From NCBI GenBank assembly GCA_903927615.1, contig CAIYNU010000018.1, forward strand, positions 1-61,212: a stretch of DNA of 61,212 nt, read 5' to 3'. This DNA is from an uncultured Rhodospirillales bacterium. Its GTDB lineage: Bacteria > Pseudomonadota > Alphaproteobacteria > Azospirillales > Azospirillaceae. Positions 8,739 through 19,100 of this stretch are shown here, one piece after another. The notes beneath the pieces were generated by a model that did not search any database, was not told the origin of the DNA, and saw only the letters and a program-made list of their open reading frames with translations. Every line of letters begins with the position of its first letter. Within the stretch, counting starts at the first letter, position 1. A program made the translations under genes and the position numbers.

Positions 8739-11700
8739 GGGAGGACTCCGTCGTCAGGGGAGGCGCCAGGGGGCCGCCGGCGTTCGCCGGTGTTTTCGGC
8801 GGCGGACGGCAGATCAGGGGCGAATCGGCGTAGAGGGTGCGGGCGCCCGCCGCCAATGCGGTCAAAGCGCCACACGGGCCGGTGAACAGGCCGCCCCTGG
8901 CCAGGGCCTGGGCCAGGGCCTGGCGCCGGGCGGCCGGCGCCGCCGTCATTGCCGACGCGATGAGGCCGATGCCGGCGGTGTCGGGCTGCCCGCGGTGGTT
9001 GGGGCGTTCGCCGGGGGGGCCGGGCACGGCCAGCGGCAGGCAGCCGTGCGGCATGATGGCCACGCTCTGCAAGGTCTCGCGCCGGACGATGCCGCGCGCC
9101 TCGGTCGGGGTCAGCGCCGGCGTTTGCAACGCCAACCCGCAAAACAGGTCGGGCACCAGATCGTTGGTCGGCGAATCGGGGATGTGCCGGAACGGGGTCG
9201 CCGGTTTGCCCCACAGCGACGCCGGCAGGGGCCGGCGGATCGGGGTCAGGTCCCAGCCGGTCAGATCCACCTCGGCGCCGTCGGGGCGGTTGGCGGTGAT
9301 CTTGACGGTCAGGGTCGCGGTGACCCCGGTCCGGTCCATCGGCCGAATGTCGATGGTCCGGTTGGGGCCGTCGAACTGCCGATCCACCACCCGGTCGCCG
9401 TCGCGCCGGGCGGCGCGGCATACGATGGTTCCGGCCGGCACCGCCGAGCCGACCGCCAGGGCAAACCGGCCCGGCTGGATCACCCAGACCTCGGCGCCCG
9501 ATCGCACCGAACTGGCCCGGGTTCCCGCCAGTCCGCGGGTGGCGGAAATGGTGCAGACCTGCGATGGCGCCGGCAACAGAGCCTTGAACGCCGGCCAGTC
9601 CAAGGCGATGTCGGCCTGGCGGCCCCGGTCGGTGCCGAAGCGGATGGTGAACGATGTCACCGCGATGTCGACGTCGACGACGCCGCCGGTGGGCGGGCCC
9701 CAGAGCTGAAGCGCCGCGCTGACCGAAACGCCGATGGTCTTTTCGCAAAACCCCAGGCTCATTTGATACGAGATGCCGATCGCGACGCTCACATTGGCGC
9801 TGTAAAAGAACGGGTTCCACGACGCCAGGAAATCGGCGTGGGCGATGAACCAGGCCCGCAACGAGCCGGACTGGAACACAATCTCCAGGGCGCCGCCGGT
9901 CATGATGCACGACGGGGTCAGGGCGAAATAGGCGGCGCCCTTGATCGAGAGCGCGGCACTGACCGGCCAGTTGATCTCCAGGCGCGGCACCTTGGGATAG
10001 TGCGGCGGCGGAAGGAAGGCCGGGTGGTAGCCGCCCAGCGTCAACACGAACGCGCCGGCTTGGGCATGCGGCGCGAACCACACCGAAAAGGCGAAGCCGC
10101 CGCTGAGCGCACAGTCGGGCGACAGAATGTACGAGTTATGCCCGAGACGCCCCGTCACCTCCACCTCGCCCTTGGCCGGCCGGACCACGGCGCGCACCTG
10201 GATTTCCACCTGGGCAAAGGCCCGGCCCCGGTCGGACACGCCCACCGGCAGGCGCAGAGTCGACAGGCCCAGCAAGGCCAGTTCGAACTCGGCGCCGAAG
10301 GTGGCGACCAGCAAGGCCCGGGTCTCGATCAGCCGGAACGAGGTGAAGCGCACACCCGCCGCCGCCCAGCAGGCGCCGGCGTGCGGCACCAGCCAGGGTT
10401 TGACCGGGACGCCGGCGGCCAGCGACCCGCGGCCTTCCAACGCCGTCAGCACCTGCGCCAAGGATGGCGCCGACCCGCCCGAGGACGGGCTGGGCAAGGC
10501 CAGCAGCGGAAAGTCCTGGACTTCGTCTTGGCCCGGCAGGCCAAGCTTGCGGTTGTAACCAAAGCCCGCCGACAGGCCGGTGACGAAGAACGCCGGCGGT
10601 CCGCCCAGGACCGCCGTGAGCGAGCCGAAGATAAAGAACGAGGCCTCGCCGCTGGTCAGTTCGGCATAGGACCCGATGGCGCCCAGGCTGAAGGTCGGGG
10701 TGGCGATCACCGCTGACCCGCTGAATTGAACCCGGGTCCCGGTCGGCGGCGGATCGACCTTGAGGAACGAGCCGGACAGCTCGATCGGCGGTTTCCGGTA
10801 GGAGAGCCCCAGGCCCGACAGCTCGAAACGGGGGGTAAAGCGGCTGATCGGCGAGCGGACACCCAGCCCGAACAGCGAAAAGGTCAGCGGACCGACCGTG
10901 ATGACGGCGTCAAAGGCAATCGTCAGTTGGTTGTTGGCGTATCCGGCGCCGATCCGATCCAGCCGCAGCACGCTGACCGACTTTTGCACCGGCATCCAGG
11001 TGATCTCGCCGGACGGCGGCGGCGGGGTGACGGTTTTCGTTTCGGTTTCGGTTTCGGTTTCGGTTTCGGTTTCGGATTTGGTGTTCGTTTCGGATGTCGT
11101 TGTGCTTTTCGCTGCGGTTTTAGCGGGCGGGTCGCCCCCGAACGCCAGTTTCAGCGGCACCGGCGCGGGTCCGCCCAGCTTGATGCTGCCGTTCAGCCGC
11201 ATCCCGTGCCGGGCGCCGTCGGCCGGGAGTTGCAGGGTCCCCAGGTCCAGGGTCCGGGCCGCGTCCAGGGCGGTGGCCAGGCCCGCGTCGGCGCCGGACA
11301 ACACCCACAGGTCGGCGCGCTCCAGACCGAGCGTGGCGCCATCGGGCACCTTGCCGCCGATCAGGGGCAGCTTGTCCAGGGTGACGCCCAAATAGGCGTC
11401 AATCCCCAGCAGATACGCCGTATCGGCGGGCCGGTCGGTGGTCACCGAACAGAACATCACCCGCCCGTTGGCGGTCGACGCGGTGATGGCATAAACCGTG
11501 GTGGCGCCGCTGAAATCACAGCTTAGGCTGGCACCGGTCAGCGTCGGCGCCAGGTCCGACGACAGGCCGGGAATCCCGAACGCGGCGGCCAAATCCACCA
11601 ACGACAGGGTCCCGTTCCGCCAGGTGCCGCTCAGCCGCTTCCGGGTCGCGCCCAACTCGACCCGGATCGCAAACCGCGATTCCCCGATCTGAATATCCCC

Positions 11701-13548
11701 GGTAAACGACCCCTCCTGACTCTCGCCGGCGGTCGTCCAGTCCAACCGCAAACCGGACACCCCGATGCTCGGCAGGGCCGCGGGCGCGGGCGGGTCGAGA
11801 CCGAGCATCTGGGCGCCCTGCCGGACCAGCGTGACCAAGTCGATGGGGTCGCTGTCGGCCCCGACCTCCGCCACCAGCGACCAGGGCTTGTCCGCCGCGA
11901 TGGTGGCCGTCACCGTCACCGTAACGGTGCCGAGCACCGCGTGCCCGTTGATGGCCGCGGTCAAGCCGCCGGGAGACGAATAGCCGGCGTCAATGGTTAA
12001 GGTCGCTTGCCCCAGGAAGGATCGCTGGCTGGTGAAGGCGACCGCGCCGGTGAAGCCGATCTGATTGTCCTGGCCCTGCCGGGTCCACCGGATGCCCAGG
12101 TCGGACACCGTGACCTCGGGCCACGCCTGGGCCGTGAGGGTCACGCCGGCCAACCGGCCGACCGCCCCCGCCAGGGTCGACAGGGACATGCCGGCGTCCC
12201 GGGCGGCGAGCATCTGGATGCCCCAACTCCCGAGCCCGCCGCCGCCGCCGGACACGCGGACCCACAGGTCAAGGGTTTCGGCCAGCCGGAAGGTCCCGCA
12301 CACCGCGCCGGAGAACGCCCACCGATCCCCCTGCTTGACCAGATCAAAGACCAGCCGCAGTCCGGTGAGGGCGAGTCGGTCGGCGACCACCGGCCAATCG
12401 CCCTCGGCGCGCGCCGCAAAGGAAAATCCGCTCAACGCCAGGCTGGGCTGTTCCGTCACCGACAGCACCAACCGGTCGATGGCGATCTGTCGAACGCTTT
12501 TGAACGCGTCTTTCATCGTCGCGGCGGTCGCGTCGTCCACCACACCCAGTAATTCGGCCAGCCCGGCCACGTCCAGGACGCGGCCGGCCACCAGCCCGGC
12601 CCGCCACGTGACCCCCGGCCCCCCGGCCCGATGCACGAAAAACGGCGCCTCGAAGACGGTTTTACCGTCCTTTTGGATCAGCGCGGTGGCGTTGACCGTG
12701 ATGTAAGTGGCCGACTCCGGGGTGCCGCCGTTCAACAGCACCAGCGAAACCCCGGGGTCCTTCAAGACCAGGGTCTGCGGCACGATCGCCCACTGTTTTT
12801 TCGCGACCAAGCCCATGGAAAACAGCGGAAACCGGCTGGCTCCGGCCGGCGCCCGGGGATCGTGGCGAATCCGCAGCCCGGTCAGGGCGATCACGTCCAA
12901 CGCCTCCTTGAGCGACGGCGGCAGGCCGGACAGCGGCGCCAACAGCGGTCGGGTGATCGAGTCGGCGCTGTCGCCGCCGATCAAGGCCAGCAGCGCGCTC
13001 AGGGACAACGGCTGGTCCTGGGCGCCCCCAAGCCCCGCTTCCCATAGGCCGTCCACCGCGCGCAGAAAGAAGGCTAACCGCACCCCGGCGGTCGGCCCGG
13101 TGGTCACCACCCCCCGATAGACCACGGTGGTGAACGGGGCGTCGGCGGCCTGCTCCATCATCACCGACAGGCTGTCGACGGTCAGCCAGGGCGCCGGCGC
13201 GACCGTCCGACCCCGAAATTGGGAAAACGCCCGGAGAATCCGAAATCCCAGTGCCCCGTCCTCGTCCAGGAAGGCCACCGTAATCTCGGCGGTTTCGGTT
13301 CGGCCGTCCGGCAGCGTCAGGATCGCCGGGCCCTGAAGGGCGGTCGCGCCGTCCCGGTCCTCGAAACGGGCAATCAGCGCCGGACGGGACGAAAAGGTCA
13401 GGGTCCCGGTCTCGCCGACCGCAACCAGAAAGCGTTTGAAGGCGGTCTGTGCCGGCGCATCGCCCAGACACGAGGGACCAAGGACAAACACGCCGCCTTC
13501 GGACACCAGCGCGGACAACGTCTTACGGATCTGGTCGATGGTGGTCAT
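8731..13548 (-). CDS. Giant DUF6603-like beta-rich protein (1605 aa)
   Basis: It starts at ATG 13548 (MTTIDQIRKTLSALV), chosen over a GTG 60 nt upstream because neither has a strong ribosome site and the ATG begins the protein-like sequence. Residues 1-800 consist of repeating amphipathic beta stretches. At about 820-840 there is an (E-T)n linker followed by PPPP. Residues about 880-1400 (GLGLSYRKPPIELSGSFLK, TGLSAGFGYNRKLGLP) match my memory of DUF6603, a domain of large bacterial and fungal proteins of unknown role. The C-terminal 250 residues are a separate mixed region. There is no signal peptide. The repeated beta pattern suggests an elongated or barrel-like structure. The family call is moderately sure; the role is unknown. 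Confidence 0.85.
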   Translation of the reverse strand: MTTIDQIRKTLSALVSEGGVFVLGPSCLGDAPAQTAFKRFLVAVGETGTLTFSSRPALIARFEDRDGATALQGPAILTLPDGRTETAEITVAFLDEDGALGFRILRAFSQFRGRTVAPAPWLTVDSLSVMMEQAADAPFTTVVYRGVVTTGPTAGVRLAFFLRAVDGLWEAGLGGAQDQPLSLSALLALIGGDSADSITRPLLAPLSGLPPSLKEALDVIALTGLRIRHDPRAPAGASRFPLFSMGLVAKKQWAIVPQTLVLKDPGVSLVLLNGGTPESATYITVNATALIQKDGKTVFEAPFFVHRAGGPGVTWRAGLVAGRVLDVAGLAELLGVVDDATAATMKDAFKSVRQIAIDRLVLSVTEQPSLALSGFSFAARAEGDWPVVADRLALTGLRLVFDLVKQGDRWAFSGAVCGTFRLAETLDLWVRVSGGGGGLGSWGIQMLAARDAGMSLSTLAGAVGRLAGVTLTAQAWPEVTVSDLGIRWTRQGQDNQIGFTGAVAFTSQRSFLGQATLTIDAGYSSPGGLTAAINGHAVLGTVTVTVTATIAADKPWSLVAEVGADSDPIDLVTLVRQGAQMLGLDPPAPAALPSIGVSGLRLDWTTAGESQEGSFTGDIQIGESRFAIRVELGATRKRLSGTWRNGTLSLVDLAAAFGIPGLSSDLAPTLTGASLSCDFSGATTVYAITASTANGRVMFCSVTTDRPADTAYLLGIDAYLGVTLDKLPLIGGKVPDGATLGLERADLWVLSGADAGLATALDAARTLDLGTLQLPADGARHGMRLNGSIKLGGPAPVPLKLAFGGDPPAKTAAKSTTTSETNTKSETETETETETETKTVTPPPPSGEITWMPVQKSVSVLRLDRIGAGYANNQLTIAFDAVITVGPLTFSLFGLGVRSPISRFTPRFELSGLGLSYRKPPIELSGSFLKVDPPPTGTRVQFSGSAVIATPTFSLGAIGSYAELTSGEASFFIFGSLTAVLGGPPAFFVTGLSAGFGYNRKLGLPGQDEVQDFPLLALPSPSSGGSAPSLAQVLTALEGRGSLAAGVPVKPWLVPHAGACWAAAGVRFTSFRLIETRALLVATFGAEFELALLGLSTLRLPVGVSDRGRAFAQVEIQVRAVVRPAKGEVEVTGRLGHNSYILSPDCALSGGFAFSVWFAPHAQAGAFVLTLGGYHPAFLPPPHYPKVPRLEINWPVSAALSIKGAAYFALTPSCIMTGGALEIVFQSGSLRAWFIAHADFLASWNPFFYSANVSVAIGISYQMSLGFCEKTIGVSVSAALQLWGPPTGGVVDVDIAVTSFTIRFGTDRGRQADIALDWPAFKALLPAPSQVCTISATRGLAGTRASSVRSGAEVWVIQPGRFALAVGSAVPAGTIVCRAARRDGDRVVDRQFDGPNRTIDIRPMDRTGVTATLTVKITANRPDGAEVDLTGWDLTPIRRPLPASLWGKPATPFRHIPDSPTNDLVPDLFCGLALQTPALTPTEARGIVRRETLQSVAIMPHGCLPLAVPGPPGERPNHRGQPDTAGIGLIASAMTAAPAARRQALAQALARGGLFTGPCGALTALAAGARTLYADSPLICRPPPKTPANAGGPLAPPLTTESSHA
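11036..11085. repeat. TTTCGG hexanucleotide microsatellite inside the DUF6603-like gene
   Basis: About six near-perfect copies of TTTCGG in tandem encode a Glu-Thr repeat linker on the minus strand. Because the unit is 6 bp, slippage would change linker length without a frameshift. It separates the N-terminal beta-repeat half from the DUF6603-like half. Confidence 0.9.
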
Positions 13549-13668
13549 GGCGGCGATCCACGCATGGTTATTGTCGCGATCGTTAGTTACAGGCCTGCGC
13601 GACGTCACTTATATTATTTGGTCGGCTATGTTATTCGGTCGGCCGTCACGCGTCATGCACTTCAGGTC

Positions 13669-15519
13669 TTAGATAAGGATACAATTATCCGGACTGCAAA
13701 GGGTCTTGGGCGGCAGCGGTAAACGCGCCCATGCTCGGAGTTCATTGTAAAAACGATTAAATCGCTCGTCCTGCCACCTAAAATTATTTGTTATCAGGTC
13801 TAATTGTTTAGTTGTATCAATTTTTTGCGTTAACGTCATCAACTCACCAGTCGAACTGTAGGCAGCATCGGTTAAAAAAAAATGATAAAATGCCGGAATA
13901 TCGCCATTCATGATATCTGTAACGGCCCATTTCTTATAGGTATGAAAATTTTGATCACCGTTCAAGGCATTTTTCTGTTGGTCGTAAGCTGCTTCAAATA
14001 TTGTTCTTGCATTTTGAGTAGTGTATTGTTTATTTGACAACGCACTAAAGATAACCTGTTCGCAAAATGTGATCCATGTCGTTGTACTAATCGGTACAAA
14101 ACGCAACGCGATCTTTTCAATGCCGGTTATCCAGTTAACGATATTGTCATGTTCTGTCCTAAAATACTCTCTCAAGATCATACACATAATCTCAAAGCCC
14201 GACATGATTTGTCCCCAGTCGACCTGCACTGGCCCCACCGTTCCGTCACTATTGATCCAAATTCTATTAATCGTTGGGTCACTATGCCTGATCGGCAAAA
14301 TCGTACCATCCGTCTTTACATAAAACCGCTGTTTAGGTGTTCCCATATATCCGGTAATTCCAGCAACCTGTTCAGAACTATCCATTAGCAAGCAGGTATC
14401 CGAAAGCCGTTCACAGTTACCAATCAACGTCGCCTCACAATCAATAAAATATGGCCTGATCTTCTTGTCGAGCTTATCATTGAGATGAGACATAATAATA
14501 TTTTCTGCATGAGTATCTTTTAACGATATGGTACAAGCCAGCGCCGTCAACATTCCAAAAACATAGTAACAGTCGCTCATTTGTGCAAACAGTTTTTTGT
14601 CCATGTCGATATTTAATGAGCGCATTTCAGTCTGTTCGAGACATTCTGTCATATTCGGACTGCTTAATACCTGTTTATATTCCTCTGGATAATCGATAAA
14701 TTCGACATATCCATATTCCTCAATTTGTCCATTAATTTGTACGCTCCGCGGCAGTACCGTATAGGTTGGAATTGTTTTAGCATCCGCTCCTTTCGTCTTT
14801 TTAATAAACCGATTCAGATCTTCCGCTAGCGGCGTAACGTTTTTGCGCTGATAGTTTGTGGACTCGGCGCGGTCAAGAGCGGTTTTGTTTCCAAATATGA
14901 GGTAATCCACTTCAACGCTTGATGGCTTATAGACAATTTTTTTTAGAATGGTTTTACCGAGGTGTTGACCTTCGAATGTAATAAACAGCACGCGCGCACC
15001 CTGTTTGTGCGAATCGCTACCCGATGAGGCGATCTTTGCGACCACCATATCAGGGACTGCCATTACAGAAACAATGTCTTTCCAATCCTTATTAATACGA
15101 TCGATCGCCTTAAACAGATTATCGAAAAAGTATCGACATCTCCTTTCGACAAAATCGATATATGATTGCTTTGGTCCGGTGCTTACATTTTCTTTAAGAT
15201 AGGCGTTAACGATATCTTCAATTAATCTTGATGGGCCGGTTGCGTCGCATAATATATATCTAATCGTGAAAGTGTCAAGCTCTTCGACAATCTCATCTAA
15301 AAAGTTGCCGCAAAACACAGTCAATGCAAGTTCAAATCGGTTAATGTTAGTTTTGCCAATTTCCGTTTTCCATTTTGTTTCGCAGTCGCAATAGGCTTTA
15401 TGCAGAATTTCAATATAAAATAGCGCGACCATTTGAGAATGCTCAGGTGGTCGATTAAGAACAGCCGTCCACGGAAACGTATTAATAATCTTCCTGGCAT
15501 TCTCAACATCGATCGGCAT
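13669..15519 (-). CDS. LanM-type dehydratase-domain (DUF4135) protein without cyclase
   Basis: This 616-aa protein starts at ATG 15519 with AGGAGG six bases upstream. It shows the landmarks of the N-terminal dehydratase domain of class II lanthipeptide synthetases: KIVYKPSSVEVDYLIFG (YKP), EEYGYVEFIDY, then SLKDTHAENIIM and PYFIDCEATL, the equivalents of the H-x-EN and IDLE motifs. It stops after this domain, so the LanC cyclase half with its zinc ligands is missing. The gene is strikingly AT-rich beside 65-70% GC neighbours, a sign of transfer. No precursor-peptide gene was found nearby. It is first in the operon that continues with the giant proteins. It could activate and eliminate Ser/Thr on a partner, or act as a kinase-like enzyme. 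The C-terminus is CSPDNCILI. Confidence 0.85.
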   Translation of the reverse strand: MPIDVENARKIINTFPWTAVLNRPPEHSQMVALFYIEILHKAYCDCETKWKTEIGKTNINRFELALTVFCGNFLDEIVEELDTFTIRYILCDATGPSRLIEDIVNAYLKENVSTGPKQSYIDFVERRCRYFFDNLFKAIDRINKDWKDIVSVMAVPDMVVAKIASSGSDSHKQGARVLFITFEGQHLGKTILKKIVYKPSSVEVDYLIFGNKTALDRAESTNYQRKNVTPLAEDLNRFIKKTKGADAKTIPTYTVLPRSVQINGQIEEYGYVEFIDYPEEYKQVLSSPNMTECLEQTEMRSLNIDMDKKLFAQMSDCYYVFGMLTALACTISLKDTHAENIIMSHLNDKLDKKIRPYFIDCEATLIGNCERLSDTCLLMDSSEQVAGITGYMGTPKQRFYVKTDGTILPIRHSDPTINRIWINSDGTVGPVQVDWGQIMSGFEIMCMILREYFRTEHDNIVNWITGIEKIALRFVPISTTTWITFCEQVIFSALSNKQYTTQNARTIFEAAYDQQKNALNGDQNFHTYKKWAVTDIMNGDIPAFYHFFLTDAAYSSTGELMTLTQKIDTTKQLDLITNNFRWQDERFNRFYNELRAWARLPLPPKTLCSPDNCILI

Positions 15520-16160
15520 CGCCACCTCCTGATCAGTCTAGGCCGCCTGTAACGCCGAAAAGAGGACGGCCTCTGCGTGGTCAAAGGAATTCAACAAATC
15601 CTTTCAAATGACGTAAATCGTGCTGAACGGATTGGTCATCACCTGCTCCCCCTTAAAACCAGGGCGGCCCGGCCGATTTCGCGGCACCCTGCCGGACGCC
15701 GGCAGGGTTTCGATGTTCGTACCCTTACGAATCTTTTCGGTCAAGAGGATGGTTCCGAAAAAAGAGATTTAGATCGTCTGATGGAATTACTCATACGGTT
15801 ATATGAGGATTGGGCCGTTCTGATACGGGTTACCCCTGCATTCACGTTCCCCTTCTCTGGCGCCGACCAAACCGCCCCCCGCCCCGAAGACCCCACGCCG
15901 AACCGGCCAGGAGCCGAACGCCGGTCCGGTCCTTTTTTTGCGCGCCCCCATGAAGGCCAAGCGCCCGAAGTGTTGCCGGCGGCTGCCCGTCCGACCGAAG
16001 AACTTCCGGCCCCGGACGGGCCGCACGCCCTGCATACATTGGTAATCACAGGCAGACGTCTGCGACGAAATGGCACTGTAATCTTTCCTCAACACAGCGA
16101 TACTGTCAACCCGAGCCTGCCAAGGGCAGTTGCTCTTTACTTTTGCGCCGGAGCGGTCCG
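15520..16160. other. Divergent intergenic region, about 640 bp
   Basis: It lies between the minus-strand operon and the plus-strand KAP-like NTPase and must carry promoters for both. On the minus strand, TTGACA near 16105-16110, followed 17 nt later by AAAGAT, is a fair promoter candidate for the operon, though it would leave a leader of about 560 nt. A plus-strand open frame at 15577-16164 has no protein-like composition and overlaps the NTPase start, so it is not called. No lanthipeptide precursor-like ORF was seen. Confidence 0.4.
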
Positions 16161-19100
16161 ATGACCCGTCCTGACGATCACAAGCCCCTGCGTCCGCCCT
16201 TCGTTATCCCCTTTGGGCGGGTTCTCGCCAGAAATGACGGCGATCCGCCGGTCAATGAGGTGATGATCGGCCACGAGGCCGAGCGTGCCTACTTCATCAA
16301 TCTGCTGGTCTCGCGGGGGCCGACCGGCGCCTACTTGATCACCGGACGCCGGGGCGTCGGCAAGACCAGTTTCGTGCGCCATTGCCTGAACGAATACGGA
16401 GCCGCGTTATTCAAGCGGTTCTTAAGAAATAATGCCGGAAAATCCGTGTGGGATTTCACTTTGCTGGCCATGATTTCCGGTGTATTGATCGTGGCAGCGC
16501 TTCTGATGTCGGGCATATCTAATATATTTATTACGACCATTATTAATAGCTATAACTCGTGGGGCGACCAGGCAATTCTCAAGGCCACCCCGCTTCTTGT
16601 TATCGCCTTGTCCTGCACGTTTATCTGTATTTCGGTCCCGCTAACCTATGCCCGCCAGATTTTTGATATCTATCTTCGTTTCGAGGAGCCCATTTCCAGA
16701 CAGGATTATAACGCGAATTTCTGGGAACTCTGTCAGAGCATACGCTCGGACGCGAACAAGCGATCCTTCTACATTGCAATCTGTGGTATCTATTGGCAAA
16801 AACTGGCCCATCATGCCTCGGCCGTGGCCTCGCTCCTCTGCATAACTCTTATGATCTTGGGGTGGCTGTACCTCCCCGACGATCCGGTTCTGGTTCTCTC
16901 GCGGTATTTTCTTGTTCTGTGTGCGCTCTACGCAGCGATCCAGCACTTGTCATACGAAAAATATGATGATCCGATCGATAAAAATAAGGAAAAAAATGAA
17001 GAAAAAAACGACAGCCACCGCCGCTTCCGGCGCTGGGCCTGGTTTATCGCGGTATTGGTGCTGACAATATATTTTCTGCCGTCCGAGATCAATCTCACAG
17101 ATTTTCAACAACGATGGCTTGGAAAATCATGGTTTACTTATCAGCAAACCATGGCGCCTGGCCATGTCATCGCGATTGGCTTTCTTCTGTTATTTCATGG
17201 CAACGCCACTCGCGTCATCATATATTCCATTGGGTGTCAGCGATCACTGGTCAAATATGCAATGAAAGGCAATATTTTATACTATACGGCATTTGCGATT
17301 ATATCGATCGTGTGTTTTATTTTGTCGTTGTTTCTGGTGGACCCGCAGAATCTGAGCAGCGCCTGGCAGCATCTCGGGCTCCCTCTGGTCATAGTTAGTA
17401 GTTGCCTTCTTTTAGATTTCTATCGTCGTCATAACACACGACGGATTCGCCATCAAAAAGGAATCGTCGCTTACCCCCAGCATTTCCGCCCGTCACCGCG
17501 CATGCTTTTATTTCTCAAAGCCGGTGGCGCCATTTTGATTGCGCTTCAACTGGGCTATCCGGCCTTCAGCGCCGCCCAGTGGCAACTCTTTCAGCGGGTT
17601 GATCTCTTTCAGAACGTTAATCTTCAACAGTTTGCTCAGGAGCGTTGGTGTCATGGCGGTCCCAACATCGCCACCCTCTTCTGCGCGGCAACCGGCATGT
17701 CGAACGTTAAGGAGCCGCACTCAAATAATGGTAATATTTTCCAGGACGAAACCGGCAAACAATGGGGTCTGTTGCTGTTTATCATCCTTGCACTGTTCTT
17801 TTTGGTCGAGTACGACTGGACCGTCCGTCCGTTTATCAATGATCGCGGTGAGCGCAGCCTAGAACCGGGGACTCGGGCACCCTGGGACGACCAGCGTTCC
17901 AGCGACGTGAAACCACACGAGCGCTTCCATCTTCGTCAGTTGGAACGGATGACCTTTCCCGCCATGGCCTACGCGGTGTGGTTGCCGACCCTCACGGTAA
18001 CGGTCAATCTCGGCTTCGATAAACTGGATCACCGCAGCGTCATCCATGCCATGCTGGTCGGCTTGCGCGGTGCGTATCAACACCTGTTTCTCTCGTGGCG
18101 GTCCTGCGCCGCCTTTTTCGTGCGCGTGGTCGGCGTCATCGGGTTGCTCTTTCTGACCGCCCAATTGGGCCAGGCGTGGTTTGAATTGCCCGGCGATCCA
18201 GAGCGCGGCACCGCGGGCGACCCAACGACCCAAAAATTCCGGGAAAAATCCCTCGAAACCTGGCGGGAAATTGATGAATTCAGACATGAGACCCCGAGTT
18301 CCAATCCATCGGTCGGACTGGTCGATACCGTCATGGGCAATCCTGAAAATATTATCTATAAAAAGCATCCAGAGGACGTTCATGATCGGTACTGTCGGTA
18401 TTACCTATTCATGAGCCGTTGGGAAATGAAGGAATACCATGCGACGAATGGAAACAGTCGTCCGGAGTATTACCAGCATTATCCCTCGCCGGCGTTACGG
18501 CTGTTATGCTCTTTTGAAAATAGCGATATCCTGCTATCGACGCTATATTTTACCGTCATCCCCGCCGGACTGCCGGTCGCGGAGGTCCAACGCTCCTGGC
18601 CGTTGAGCATGTTTATTCACGCCAATGCGCCGTTACCGTTTGAACCCGAAGGACGGATGTTCGACCTTCGGATCTATCATATTCTTATCTTTGTATCCGT
18701 ATTCTTGATCGGGCGCTGGGCCCTGTTCTGGTTTCCGATGCTCCCCTATCGTAAGAACCTGAGGCGGATCGACGACCTCCTGGACGCCCTGTCATCGCGT
18801 ACCGTGACGCGGCGGGGAACGTGGAAGCCGGCGCAATGGCTGTCCATGGTCCTGGGCGACGGGGGGAACAACGAGATCGAGCGGGAACCCATGGAGTCCC
18901 GCGCGATAGAGCTGGCGGTCCTCGATATTCTTCGGGAGATCCAACGCGGGACCTTCACAATGGTCAGCGGACGGGTGGATATCCTGAGCATACCGGCGCC
19001 GGAAATCACCTTCGTCTTTGATGAACTAGACAAATTGGGGGTCGTCGCGGACACCGAGGAGGGGCCGCGGGCCAATGACGTCGAAGATATCGCTCTGATG

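Noticed and set aside
11036-11085. CRISPR-like array
   Set aside because: The repeats are 6-bp tandem units without spacers; no CRISPR array or cas gene is visible in the window.
13549-13668. Possible lanthipeptide precursor near the dehydratase gene
   Set aside because: No small frame with a GG/GA leader end and a Ser/Thr/Cys-rich core was found here or in 15520-16160.
15577-16164. 195-codon plus-strand frame upstream of the NTPase
   Set aside because: It is Pro/Arg-rich and non-repetitive, has no ribosome site, and overlaps the good NTPase start.
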